Below, piece after piece: positions 25,331 through 37,100 of a stretch of DNA of 64,000 nucleotides. Where the stretch lies: the NCBI GenBank assembly GCA_963664835.2, contig CAXXUG010000013.1, forward strand, positions 1-64,000, written 5' to 3'. The notes below the pieces were generated by a model, which was not told the origin of the DNA, did not search any database, and worked only from the letters and a program-made list of their open reading frames with translations. Source of the stretch: G963664835 sp963664835 (GTDB lineage Bacteria; Chloroflexota; UBA6077; FW602-bin22; JBCLEL01). Numbering within the stretch: position 1 is the first letter of the stretch; the number at the start of each line of letters is the position of its first letter. The translations under genes and the position numbers were made by a program.

Positions 25331-26476
25331 TCAGGCGCTTGAGTCGAAACGGTCCAGCCGGAGGAGCGAGATATCGTGACTCGTCTCTCCATTCGTGGCC
25401 AAGTCGGCCATGATCTCGCCGACGACGCTGCAGAACTTGTATCCGTGGCCGGAAAAACCGGCCGCGAAATAGACGTTCGAAAACCCCGGCAGCGCGTCGA
25501 TGATGAAGTGCTCGTCCGGCGTGTTCGTGAACATGCAGGCCTTGAGCGCCATAGTTGGTCCGTTTGCGTCGGGGAAGTAGCGGGAGACCGCCTGCCGCAG
25601 TACCGCCTCATCCTCGTCGCGGCAGTCCCGGTCCAAACCCTCGGCGGTCGTCGCTTCACTCAAGTGATGAAACTTCCCAATCTTGAAACCCGGAACACCA
25701 AACGTTGGGAATGAGTAGTAGTTTCCTTCTTCGAACTCACCGATCACGACCGGGCATCTGTCCGGGCCGTACAGTTCTGGCCGCAGGGGTTGAAACCAGC
25801 CCATGACCTGGCGCTCCGGCACCAGCAAATGGTCCAACGAGGGCATCAGCGGGCCGGCCCAGCCGCCGGCTGTGATCACCAACGCGCCGGCCTCGTACGA
25901 CCCGCGCGTGGTTTCGACCCGCACCCTGTCGCCGGCGTCGCTCCACTCCAGGACCGCCTCGCGGGCTCTCACCTCGCCACCCCTGTCCAAAGCGGCGAGC
26001 ACGTGGTTCACAATGCATCGCTCCGACTGCACGAACCCGCCGTCCGGCTGGAATACGCCCATCCAATCGTCCGGAAACCGGCAGCCGGGGAATCGGTTCG
26101 TCAACTCGGCGCTGGTAAGCGGCTCGTGCGCCAGATCGTGCTCCAGGCAGGAACGCAGTGAGCCGGCAAACACCCCGCCGTCTTCAGGACCGGTGTCAAC
26201 ACCACCGGTGATATGCAGCAGCTCTTCTCCGGTCAGCGCCTCCAACTCTCGCCACCGCTCGTACGACCGGCGCAGCAGCGGCACGTAGGACGGGTCCTCA
26301 TAGTAAGACATGCGGATGATGCGGTTTACGCCGTGCGACGATCCAAAGCTGTGGGGAATGTCGAAACGCTCGAGGCCCAGCACCCGCCGCCCGCGGCACG
26401 CCAGCTCGAACACGGTCGCGGAACCCATTCCCCCAACGCCCAACACTATTACGTCGTAGGTACCGTTTGTCGTCAT
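25331..26476 (-). CDS. monomeric sarcosine oxidase / N-methyltryptophan oxidase-like flavoenzyme
   Basis: A 381-residue FAD-dependent amine oxidase of the MSOX/SolA family. The dinucleotide site is VIVLGVGGMGSATVFELA, followed by the family marker SFGSSHGVNRIIRMSYYED. Near the C-terminus KACMFTNTPDEHFIID places a cysteine at the position that covalently binds FAD in MSOX, and AAGFSGHGYKF closes the site. It should oxidise an N-methylated amino acid, releasing formaldehyde and hydrogen peroxide. The exact substrate is not predictable. The following methyltransferase might act in the same one-carbon context, but this is speculation. Confidence 0.88.
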   Translation of the reverse strand: MTTNGTYDVIVLGVGGMGSATVFELACRGRRVLGLERFDIPHSFGSSHGVNRIIRMSYYEDPSYVPLLRRSYERWRELEALTGEELLHITGGVDTGPEDGGVFAGSLRSCLEHDLAHEPLTSAELTNRFPGCRFPDDWMGVFQPDGGFVQSERCIVNHVLAALDRGGEVRAREAVLEWSDAGDRVRVETTRGSYEAGALVITAGGWAGPLMPSLDHLLVPERQVMGWFQPLRPELYGPDRCPVVIGEFEEGNYYSFPTFGVPGFKIGKFHHLSEATTAEGLDRDCRDEDEAVLRQAVSRYFPDANGPTMALKACMFTNTPDEHFIIDALPGFSNVYFAAGFSGHGYKFCSVVGEIMADLATNGETSHDISLLRLDRFDSSA

Positions 26477-26639
26477 TTCGTTTATCCTCCTTGGTCACGC
26501 CGGGTCTGCTAAGCCGGCGATCGCTCCCATCGCAGCGGCTGGGCACATTATATTGTCGGCGTCCCGCTATCGAAGGAACTCGGTGCGTCAAACTTGCGAC
26601 GATGCGGTCCCACAGGCCGGCGCCTCCAGGGGAAGGGTT

Positions 26640-26694
26640 GCGCGGCTTCTTCCGACTTCGGCAAAATCAGATCCGGCCCTCCGTGAGTTGGCCG
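26640..26694 (+). pseudogene. short relic of the PKS KS-AT linker
   Basis: About 55 bases align with 29709-29763 of the PKS gene at roughly 85 percent identity by eye. They read in frame ARLLPTSAKSDPALRELA against ARLLPISAKSEPALRELA. No other PKS sequence is recognisable around it, and the remainder of 26477-27070 shows no gene. It lies 1.5 kb upstream of the PKS on the same strand and looks like a remnant of a duplicated or earlier PKS copy. Confidence 0.6.
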
Positions 26695-27070
26695 GCGGGT
26701 GTTTGTCGCCGGCGCGTTGCGTTGGTCAGTGAGGAATTTATCCCTGGCCACGCCTTTGGAATTCCTATTTCGTGTACCTTAGGCGCCCAACACTTGCGCC
26801 AGATTGTCAGGTCTGGGAAGGGGCGAATGTGCTGGCCCTCATTTGCACCCCTCGAAACGCTAACCGCAAGCGCCCTGAAAATCAATTAGTTAGAGCAGAT
26901 GGGCTCGTCACCCGCCGCAGACACTCCGCCCCAATTTTCATACCTTGGCACGCCGGCCCCATCTGGCATCAATGATCGCTAACAAAAAGCGCACTCGAAC
27001 TCATCTTTGGCTGGAAAGCCACTGGGACCGAGGCCGCTCGTTTACTCCGCCTCAACTGGAGGGGAGAGAT

Positions 27071-27763
27071 CTACGGGACAGTTACCGGTTGGATTGCCAA
27101 GAGCGCATCTGCGCGTTGGGCATCATAGCCGAAGAGCCGGATTTCCAGGTCGGACCCACCGACGTCCATGAATAGCGGGGAGTAGGCCCTGATCGCGAAC
27201 GAAGCGCCATTTAATTCTTGCTCCATCGGGGCAACGGTGTGGTCGGTTTCCCATATGCGCGTTGGCCCGAGGTCGGGGAGCAGCAAGACTAGAGGCTCCC
27301 GCATCCCCTTGAAGTAGACGATGAAGCCGGCTCCTTCGCCGCCTATTGTCGGGTCGAAGAGCGCCGCGCCATCCTTGAGAACTCCCTTCGCCTCGAGCGC
27401 TCCTGCTGAAATCGTGGGCTCCATCGTCCAGGTCACGGCGTCTAGGGGTTGAGCGTCGAACAGGGAATCGTTTCGGCCACTGTCGAAGGCTGTTCCTGTC
27501 AGGCCAGGATTCTCCCGGCTCACGATGTCGCTGTCTTCCGCGCCGGCCTGGCCGGAATTTCCGTAATCGACATCGTCATCCGAGTCATCGTAGTCCGAGG
27601 AGGAAGACTGCTCGCTGTCGCTCGAGGCCTCGCCCGACGAGTCGGACATAGCGTCCTGTGGGTATGCTCGGTCTCCCTCGGCCGCGGGCTCGCCGGCGCC
27701 GGCGCAACCCAATGCCGCGACCCACAGGGATATCAACAAGATCACGAATACAAGGTGCTTCAT
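27071..27763 (-). CDS. acidic secreted lipoprotein of unknown function
   Basis: A 230-residue predicted lipoprotein. The signal MKHLVFVILLISLWVAALGC ends in a lipobox with Cys20, so it should be lipid-anchored outside the membrane. Residues about 38-75 are a low-complexity Ser/Asp/Glu linker. The remaining about 140 residues look like a folded beta-rich domain (FIVYFKGMREPLVLLL and DLEIRLFGYDA), which I do not recognise. AAGGAGGTTAGG precedes the ATG. It is divergent from the PKS gene, with a shared upstream region of about 430 bases. Confidence 0.75.
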   Translation of the reverse strand: MKHLVFVILLISLWVAALGCAGAGEPAAEGDRAYPQDAMSDSSGEASSDSEQSSSSDYDDSDDDVDYGNSGQAGAEDSDIVSRENPGLTGTAFDSGRNDSLFDAQPLDAVTWTMEPTISAGALEAKGVLKDGAALFDPTIGGEGAGFIVYFKGMREPLVLLLPDLGPTRIWETDHTVAPMEQELNGASFAIRAYSPLFMDVGGSDLEIRLFGYDAQRADALLAIQPVTVP

Positions 27764-28196
27764 TGGACCTAACCTCCTTCGCGGGCGTGCCTATCCGCGC
27801 CTCGTTGGCATTTCAATGGTAACAAATCGTCACGGAGTCGTTCACCGGGTGACGTTTCTTGGCAACTGCTCAGATTCAGGGAATCATTAATGTAAGGCTG
27901 GGGTTTGTCACCAGCCAACGAAGCGGCAGGCAGCCCTCCCTGGTTGTAGCGACCGACGCCCGACCGCTTTTGATCTTCCACGGGTTGCGTTCGCCAGGCG
28001 GCGCTGGTTCCGGCGAAGAATCTACCAAGCGGAGGACAAGCCCCCGCGCTCCAAACATCGCAATGTTAGATGCGGGGATTCTGTTGGTAGGAGTTGGCTA
28101 TCCAGGGTGATTGTGGCATTGCCTCGGCTTGGTATCATTATGCTTCAAATGACGAGGCGGTGTGGCTTAACATCAGGCTAGGCTTGAGAGAATGGC
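27764..28196. other. divergent control region between lipoprotein and PKS genes
   Basis: A 430-base stretch without a believable gene. A TATCAT at 28133-28138, about 60 bases before the PKS GTG, could be a -10 element, with TTGTGG 16 bases upstream as a poor -35. No hairpins or repeats stand out. It presumably holds the promoters of both the PKS and the lipoprotein genes. Confidence 0.35.
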
Positions 28197-31100
28197 GTGA
28201 CGACAACAGAAAAGTATTTCGACCATTCCGGTGACCTGCTCGCCGAGGACATAGTCGGCGAACGGGAAGGACCAAGGTTCGAACAACCCATAGCGATCGT
28301 AGGTATGGCCTGCCGGTTCCCCGGCGCGGAGAATTTGGAGGCCTTCTGGCAACTCCTCCTAGAGGGCAAGAACGCGGTCAGCGAAGGCGTCCCCGGATCC
28401 GGCGTCGGGCGCATAGGCGAGCTTTACCCCAGCGGCGAGATACAAAGCGAAGCCTGCCGGTTCGGGGCTTTTCTCGATGGGATTGACCTGTTTGATGCGG
28501 AGTTCTTTCGAATTTCGCCGGTAGAGGCGGAACTGCTGGACCCACAGCAGCGATTGATGCTGGAAACCAGTTGGCAAGCCCTGGAAGACGCGGGCATCGA
28601 TCAGGGTCGCCTGAAGGGCAGCCGCACCGGAGTCTACATTGGCATCAGCAACATGGACTACCGATTCCTCAACCTGGACTCCGGCCCAATTTCCGAACCT
28701 ACTGCCAGCCTGTACGCCGTAAGCGGCACGTCCCTGAACACGGCCGCCGGAAGAGTTGCGTACGCAATGGGCCTCGAGGGTCCGGCCATGGCGGTGGACA
28801 CCGCCTGTTCCTCCTCGCTTGTCGCGCTCCATCAGGCGGTGACGGCTCTGCAGCGGAACGAGGCGGAGACTATCCTGGCAGGCGGGGTGCAGGCCAATCT
28901 CTCCGGCCGGCTGACTGAGCTACGCGCCAACGCCCGGATGTTGTCGCCAGACGGCAAGGTTAAGGCTTTCGACGCTTCGGCAAATGGCTTCGTCCGGGGC
29001 GAGGGCTGCGGGATAGTCGTATTGAAGAGGCTCAGCGACGCCGAGGCTGACGGAGACCGGATCTGGGGCGTGATCCTGGGCTCGGCCCTCAACCAGGACG
29101 GGACCAGTGCCGGATTCACGGTGCCGAATGAGATGGCCCAGGAGAGGGTCATTGCCGAGGCGCTACTCCGGGCCGGAGTGGCTCCGTCGGAAGTGGACTA
29201 CCTTGAGGCTCACGGGACCGGCACGGAGGTAGGCGACCCCATCGAGCTAAACGCCGCCGCAGCCGCGTACGGCAAGGACAGGAAGCCAGACCGCCCTCTG
29301 CTGGTCGGCTCCGTAAAAACGAACTTCGGCCATCTGGAGCCGGCGGCCGGCGTCGCCGGTTTGACAAAAGTAATACTGTCAATGCACAACGGAGCAATTC
29401 CCAAGCATCTGCATTTCCGTAATCCGAACCCACGCTTGGATTGGGACCGGCTGCCGGTAAAGATAACCACCGAGCTCACTGACTGGCCACAGCACGCCGA
29501 TCGGCCGCCGCGGGCCGGAATCAGCGCCTACGGATGGTCGGGAACCAATGCCCACGTCGTTGTAGAGGGATACGGCGACCCTGGAAGTAGGACCGTGGCC
29601 AACCGGCACTCGTCTGTGCCTGTCGGGCCCAGCCGCGCCATCGCGGTCTCTCTGCCGGATTCTATCGCCGGCCAGGAACGCGCTGCGGAACAGTGCGGCA
29701 GAAGGGCAGCGCGGCTGCTGCCGATATCGGCAAAGTCAGAGCCGGCCCTCCGTGAGCTGGCGGAGCGCTACCTGTCCTGGCTGGATGAGCACGACGACGA
29801 ATCGACGGTCGATGACAACGTTGCAGATTCAGGCCTTTCGGACATGGCATGGACCGCCAGTGTGGGACGCAGCCACTTCGACTGTCGAGCAGGAGTCGTC
29901 TTCCGCGACGTAGCTTCGCTGAGGGCCGGGCTGAGTGCAGTCGCCGAGGAGCAGCAGCTACCACAGCTTCAGAAGCCGGGGAGGGTGGCGTTCACCTTTA
30001 CCGGCCAGGGCAGCCAATGGGTGGGTATGGGTGAGCTCCTGTATCAGAGTGAACCAGTATTTCGCGCCATTTTGGACCGCTGCGACCGACTCATCATTGA
30101 AGAGCGGGGCGCATCCCTGCTGGACGTGATGTTCGGCCGGCCCGGTGCCGTCGGCCAACTGGACGACCCCGCATGGACCCAGCCAGCCATCTATGCGCTG
30201 GAGTGCGCGCTGGCCGCACTTTGGGAAAGCGTGGGGGTCCGTCCCGACGTTGTATTGGGCCACAGCTTGGGCGAGATCGCCGCGGCGCATACCGCAGGAG
30301 CGTTCTCGCTGGAGGATGGATTGCGCTTTGCCTCGACCCGGGGGCGGCTGATGGGGGCACTACCGCGGGCCGGCGCTATGGCCGCGGTTTTCGCTGCCGA
30401 ATCCAAGGTGGCGGAGGCGGTACGGGAATGGAATGAGTCCCGTGAGGACGCGGACCTGTGCGTCGCCGTGGACAATGGCGCGCAACAAGTGATCAGCGGG
30501 CCGGTGGCGGAGGTACACGCCTTCTCGGAAAGCATGGAGAAGGAGGGCGTTAACGTCAGGCGGTTAAGGCCCAGCCCTGCTTACCACAGCTCACTGGTCG
30601 AGCCGGCCCTGGACGGTTTGGAAACCCTCTTCTCGGGCATCGCCGTTTCTCCGACCACACTTCCCTTTGTCAGCAACATGACCGGTCGGGCGGTAAGACC
30701 CGACCAGTTGTTGGATGGGACTTACTGGCGTCGCCAGGCGCGCGAGCCGGTAGCCTTCCGCAGTTGCGTGGAGACTCTGTCCGAAATGGGTGTGGACACG
30801 GTGATCGAGGTTGGCCCCCATGCGGTACTTGGCCCCTTGGTTTCCCTCAACTGGCCTCAATCCCCAGATAACGTCCAAACCCCGGCAGTTCTTGCAAGCC
30901 TGCTGCGCCCGTCGGCGGACGGGTCCGAACCGGAGCGGGCCGACGCATTCCTGGCGGCGGTTGCCGGCGCCTACGAGGCGGGCCTGGAGGTCTTCTTTGC
31001 CGGATTATTCGCCGGCGAAGCCCGGCGCAGGATCTCCCTGCCCGGCTATCCGTTCCAACGCCGGCGGCACTGGGTTCCCGGCCCCCGTCGGAGACGGTCC

Positions 31101-34100
31101 AGTGACGCCCACCCCCTGTTAGGAGTCCGCCACGAGTCCCCGCGTGGCGAGATCATGTTCGAGACTGAGATGTTTCCGTCGGACCCGGAGTGGCTGCAAG
31201 ACCACCAGGTCTTCGGACGGGTGGTGATGCCCGGCGCCCTGTACGGAGCGATGGCCGCCTCGGCGCCGCTGGCCGATGGGGACGAATCGGCTGTCGTGGA
31301 GGAGCTACAGCTGCACAACCCGCTGGTGTTCCCGGAGATAAACGGGGAGGAGTCGGAGGCGGCGGGCCGGCGGCTTCAATTTGTCCTCGACGACGCGAAT
31401 GGAAACGAATCCCGAAACTTCGAAATATTCAGTAGGGGGCCGGCGGAAGAGAATTGGACACTCCACGCGCAGGGCAGGCTGTCCTCGGATATTGGGCGAT
31501 TGGATGCTCGAGACAGGACGGATCTGCATGGCTTGAGAGCAGAGCTGCAGAGTCAAGACCTGCGTGCGTATTACCGGGCAAAGGCCGCAACCGGGATCGA
31601 CTTTGGCCCGCGCTTCCGGTCCCTGGACGCCCTGTGGGGCCGCGCCGGCGAGGCGGTCGGCGAGGTCGTCTTGCAAGAAGCCGGGGAGGCAAGTAGCTCT
31701 CACTTACACCCGGTGTTGTTGGACGGCTGCTTCCAGGTGTTTTCGGCAGCCCGCAACCTGGCCGAAACCGGGACCGATGCCACCTACTTGCCCTTCGCCT
31801 GGGAGCGATTGTGGTTGAACGGGCCCCTGCCTCAGCGGTTCGTTTGCCACGCTCGACTGAGGGAAGTCAACCGAACGGCGACGTCCGATCCCGCGTCACC
31901 AGAGCAGCCGGAGACCCTTACAGGGGACTTGTGGTTTTACGATGCGCAAGGGGCCGCACTCGGCGGGCTGTCAGGATTCAGCGTGAAGCGGGCGACGCGC
32001 GCTACACTCCTTTCCTCCTCGGAGGGATTGCAGGAGATGCTCTACGAGGTCGTCTGGAGAGAGCGTCCGTTGGCCGGCGGGCTCCAGTCAGCCGAAGCCC
32101 TGACGCGGCCGGCTGCGATTCGCGAGGTCGTGGTCCCGTTTGCAGACTACCTGTCACGCGAGGGTGTCGAACTTGACGATCGGGCCGCGCTTCTGAGTGA
32201 CCTGGAGCGCCTATCCCGCTCCTACGCACTGGCGGCGTTGGAGCAGCTAGGTTGGAAGCGCCGCGTAGGCGAAGAGGCGGTGCCCAGCGCCATTTGCAAC
32301 CTCTTGCAGGTTGACCCCCAACACACCAAGTTGGTGGGCCGTATGCTGCGACTGCTCAGGGACGCCGGACTACTCAGTGGGACCAACGAGGAGGAAGGAT
32401 TCATAGTTGAGGTCGGCGCCGGCGACTCGCTGCCTGACGACGCTCTGATCGACCCCGAGGAGTTTGCGGACAGAATAGCCGAACGGTACCCCCACGGATA
32501 CAACGAGCTGGGCCTTGTCAGAAGAAGCGGCGCGGCCCTTGCCGGCGGGCTCAGAGGTACTGTCGACCCCCTAGAAATTCTCTTCCGAAGCGAGGGGCCA
32601 GGTGTCACGGAGTACTACTTCTCCGCGCCGGCGTCCCGCGCATCCAACCGGCTCCTGGGTGACGCCGTGGCCGAAGTGGTTAGGAATTGGCCTGAAGGCC
32701 GGCGGTTGCGTGTATTGGAGGTTGGTGCGGGCACCGGGTCGGCTACCTCGGTGGTGTTGCCGGAGCTACCCGCTGGGCAGGTTGACTACGTGTTCACCGA
32801 TATCTCCGCAGGCTTTTTCGCCGAAGCTGAGACTCGTTTCAGCGATTCCGGTGTTCCGATCGAGTACCGGCCGCTTGACATTGAAAGGGACCCTGCCGGC
32901 CAGGGCTACGAACCCCACGCTTATGACCTGATAATTGCGGCGAACGTGCTTCACGCCACCCGCGATCTGGTGGAAACCTTGGTCCACTGCCGTGAACTAC
33001 TTGCTCCATCCGGGCAGTTATTGGCCCTGGAGAACATGCGTGGCCGGGGATGGCAGGACATCACCTTCGGTCTACTGGACGGCTGGTGGCGCTTCGCCGA
33101 TGATTACCGGCCGCATCACGCCATGGCTCCCCCATCGGTGTGGCGTCAAGCACTGTTGGATTCGGGCTATGAAGAGGTAGATTTCCTTGGAGTGGAGAGA
33201 GCCGAGAAGGATGGACCGCTGGGATCCAGCGTCATCATGGCACAGGGACCCACCAAAATAACCGAGCCTCCCGGGTTGTGGGTCATATCCTCGGATCGTG
33301 GCGGAACGGGCGCTCAATTGGCGAGGGAACTGGCAACGAGAAACCAGACCGTCGTGCTGGCAGAGTCGGATCAGATATCTGAGGAGTCGGCAATAGAGGG
33401 CAACATTGTTCGCAGGGCCGTCGTTACCGACCGCCGAGAGTCCTGGCAGGCCCTCCTGGAGGGACTCCCCAAAGACATTCCGTTTCAAGGTGTGGTGCAC
33501 CTGGGTGCTCTCGATGGGCACGGGCCGGAGGCGTCCACCGATCAGCTCCTGGAGGATACGAGGGATGCCGGAGGCGGCGCACTGGCGCTGGTGCAGGGAA
33601 TGCTGGATGCCGATGTTGCTCCAGACAAAGGCCTCTGGTTTGTCACGTTGGGAGGGCAAGCCCTGGCGCGAGACTACAACCGCGCGAGCGTTGGAGAATT
33701 GGCCGGAGCCACCCTTTGGGGCTTTGGCAAGGCGGTGGCGCGGGAGGCAGGTCACCTTCGCCCACGAATGTTGGACCTGGACCCGGCCGAACCAACCGAG
33801 GTTAACCGTTTGGCCGATGAGCTGCTGTACCCGGACCAGGAAACCGAGGTCGCTTACCGGGATGGCAACCGCTTGGGTGCTCGCTTGATCCGAAGCGGCG
33901 CGGCAAGAACACGAGTAGAGTTGCCGGAAGATCCGGCTTGGCGCCTTATGCCCGGGGCGGAAGGAGGACTGGAAGAACTGCAGGCTGAACCTGCGGCGAG
34001 TCAACCCCTTGAACCGGGACAGGTGCGAGTGGCTGTCGAGGCGGTGGGGTTGAACTTCCTTGATGTGCTGCTCAGCCTGGGTGTTGTGAACTCGGCTGAA

Positions 34101-37100
34101 CCTCTGTTGGGCGAGGAATTCTGCGGACGAATAGTGGAGATAGCCCCGGACGTTTCGGGGGTTTGCGTCGGCGACCGGGTAGTGGGCCTTGGCTTCGGCA
34201 CCTTTTCGCCCGAAGTGGTGACGAAAGCGGAACTGGTGGCGCCGGCGCCCACGGGAGTGGACGCGGCGGCACTTGCGACTATACCCTCCGCGTTTGCCAG
34301 CGCTGCGTTGTCCTTTGAGATGGCTGCGTTGAAGCCCGGTGACCGTGTACTCATCCACACCGCCTCCGGCGGTGTCGGGCTGGCGGCGGTGCAGTTGGCC
34401 CAGACGATCGGCGCGGAAGTATTCGCCACGGCCAGCGCGCCCAAGCACGCGTATCTCAGATCGTTGGGCATCGCTCACGTCTTCGACAGCCGGACGACTG
34501 ACTTCGGAAGTCAGATCATGGACGCCACCGGCGGCGCCGGCGTCACCGTGGTGCTCAACAGCCTCACGGGCCCAGGGTTCATAGAGGCCAGTCTGTCCTG
34601 CCTCGGCATCGGCGGAAGGTTCGTGGAGATGGGCAGGCGGGACATCTGGAGCGCTGAGGAGATGGCGGAGTCGCGCCCTGATGTCTCCTACTCCATCCTG
34701 GAGCTGGACTGGCTCAAAGTGAATGAACCGGCGCGGCCTGGCGGCGTGCTGCGCGACGTAATGGAGAGGATGACTGCTGGCACCTTGCAGCCGCTCGCCC
34801 ATACGCGGTGGCCGATAACCGAAGCCGGCGCCGCCATGGATTTCATGCGGTCGACACGGCACATCGGAAAGAACGTGCTCGTTATGCCTCCGGTGACCGG
34901 CGGTAAGTTGAGGCCTGATGGCACCTACCTGGTAACCGGCGGCCTGGGCGGCATCGGCCTGGTTGTGGCCGAATGGCTCGTGGACCACGGGGCCGGTGCA
35001 ATTGTTCTGAATGGACGCCGGCCCCCCGACCCCGCGGCTGGCGAAGCCATTGAAGCACTTAGGCAGCGAGGGGCCGACGTGCGTGTGGAGTTGGCCGACG
35101 TGACCCAGCCCGCGGCAGTGGATTCATTGCTGGCCCGCATAGACGCTGAAATGCCGCCCCTTGCCGGCGTCATCCACAGCGTGGGAGTTCTGTCCGACGG
35201 CGCCCTGGGAAACCAGACTTGGGAACGCTTCGAACAGGTCCTGTGGCCCAAGGTCCTGGGAGCGTGGCACCTGCACCGTGCCACAGCCAACCGTGACCTG
35301 GACCTGTTCGTCCTCTTCAGCAGCATCACCGGGGTGTTGGGCAACTCCGGTCAAGGCAATCACGCCGCGGCCAATGCCTTCCTGGACCAGTTGGCTACGT
35401 ACAGGAGGTCATTGGGACTTCCCGGGCAGGCCATCGCGTGGGGAGCCTGGTCAGGCTTGGGCGAAGCCGAAGAGCAGCGGGAGAGGATCGAGGAGCAGCT
35501 CGCAGCATCGGGTACTGGCTGGATCAGCCCTCGACAGGGTCGCGACGCATTCGACGAGCTGGTTCGCAGGGACTTGACCTCATGCATGGTAGCGGCGGTG
35601 GACTGGCCGGCTTTCACTGAGAACTTCGAGAGCGCGCCCAACTTCTTGGAGAATTTGCTCCCAGGTGGATTGGAGTCCGACGAGGACAGCGGAGCCGAAT
35701 CTGGCGCAATCGATCTGCTTTCGGAACTGAGTCAAACAGCAACTGCGGACTGGGAACAGGTGCTGGTTTCGTTCCTGCAGAGGGAGTTGCAGGCGGTGCT
35801 GAGGCTGCCGTCCGCCCCCGCGTCGGTGGTTGGTTTCTTCGAGTTGGGGATGGACTCGTTGATGTCGGTCGAGTTCCGCAACCGGCTGAACCGGGCTTTA
35901 TCCGGGGAGCACGTGCTGTCGAGTACGGCCGTGTTTGATTACCCCAGTATCGACAGCTTGGCTAGCCACTTGCGTGAGGAACTCACCTCGACCATAGCGG
36001 CCGATAGTCCCGACGCCATTCAGGACCGTCCTGGTCACGAAACCGGCCCGGAGGCGCGACGCGACGAGGACGACATAGCGATCGTGGGAATGGCCTGTCG
36101 ATTCCCCGGTGCGCCGGATCTTTCGGCCTTTTGGCGTCTCTTGGAAGCGGGCGAGAATGCGGTTACTGATGGACGTCAAGATGCTGGACCCTGGAGCGGT
36201 GTCGCCGGAGACCCGGCTTCGGAGGACGCGGCGTACCGGTGGGGAGCGTTCGTCGAGGGGATCGACCAATTCGACGCTAGATTCTTCCGCATTTCCCCTA
36301 TCGAGGCGCGGTTGATGGACCCCCAGCACCGGATGCTACTGGAGACCAGTTGGCAAGCCTTGGAAGATGCAGCGATAGACCCGGACGGATTGAGGGGCAG
36401 CCGGACCGGCGTCTATGCAGGAGTCGGCAGCGCCGAGTATAGGGACATCATCGCAGCCAGCGGCCAGGATGACAGCTACCTCGGGACCGCTGCGAGCGTG
36501 GCCGTTGGCCGTGTCGCTTTCGCCCTGGGCTTGGAGGGCCCGGCCATGCCGGTTGACATGGCTTGTGCGTCGTCCCTGGCCGCAGTGCACCAGGCGGTCG
36601 CGGCACTGCGTAGGGGAGACGTGGACATGGCCTTGGCCGGCGGAGTAAACGCAACGCTGTCACAACGGTTTGTGAGGTTCCACAATGACATTGGCATGTT
36701 GTCGGCCGCGGGAAGGTGCAACGCCTTCGACGCGGCTGCTGACGGTTACGTCCGGGGCGAGGGCTGTGGCGTGGTGGTACTGAAGCGACTCAGCGACGCG
36801 GAGTCCGACGGGGACCGTATATGGGGGCTTATTAGAGGCTCGGCGGTCAACCAAAACGGTGCCAGCGCCGCGCTGACGGTGCCGAACGGACCAGCCCAGG
36901 AGCGCGTTATGGGGGACGCTCTTACACGGGCGGGCATATCCCCAGGCGATGTCGACTACCTGGAGGCGCACGCCGTCGGCTCGCAGTTGGGCGACTCCAT
37001 AGAATTGAATGCGGTGGCAGCGGTTTACGGCAAGGAGCGCGATCGAGAAAGTCCTCTTCTCATCGGATCGGTAAAATCGAACATCGGACACGTCGAGTGG

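Noticed and set aside
26467..26889. 140-codon plus-strand frame upstream of the lipoprotein
   Set aside because: The sequence is not protein-like as a whole; a short block inside it is better explained, in another frame, as a PKS relic.
33072..34988. 638-codon open frame antisense to the PKS
   Set aside because: It mirrors a GC-rich coding gene on the other strand and has no recognisable domain; the PKS ER/KR sequence explains it.
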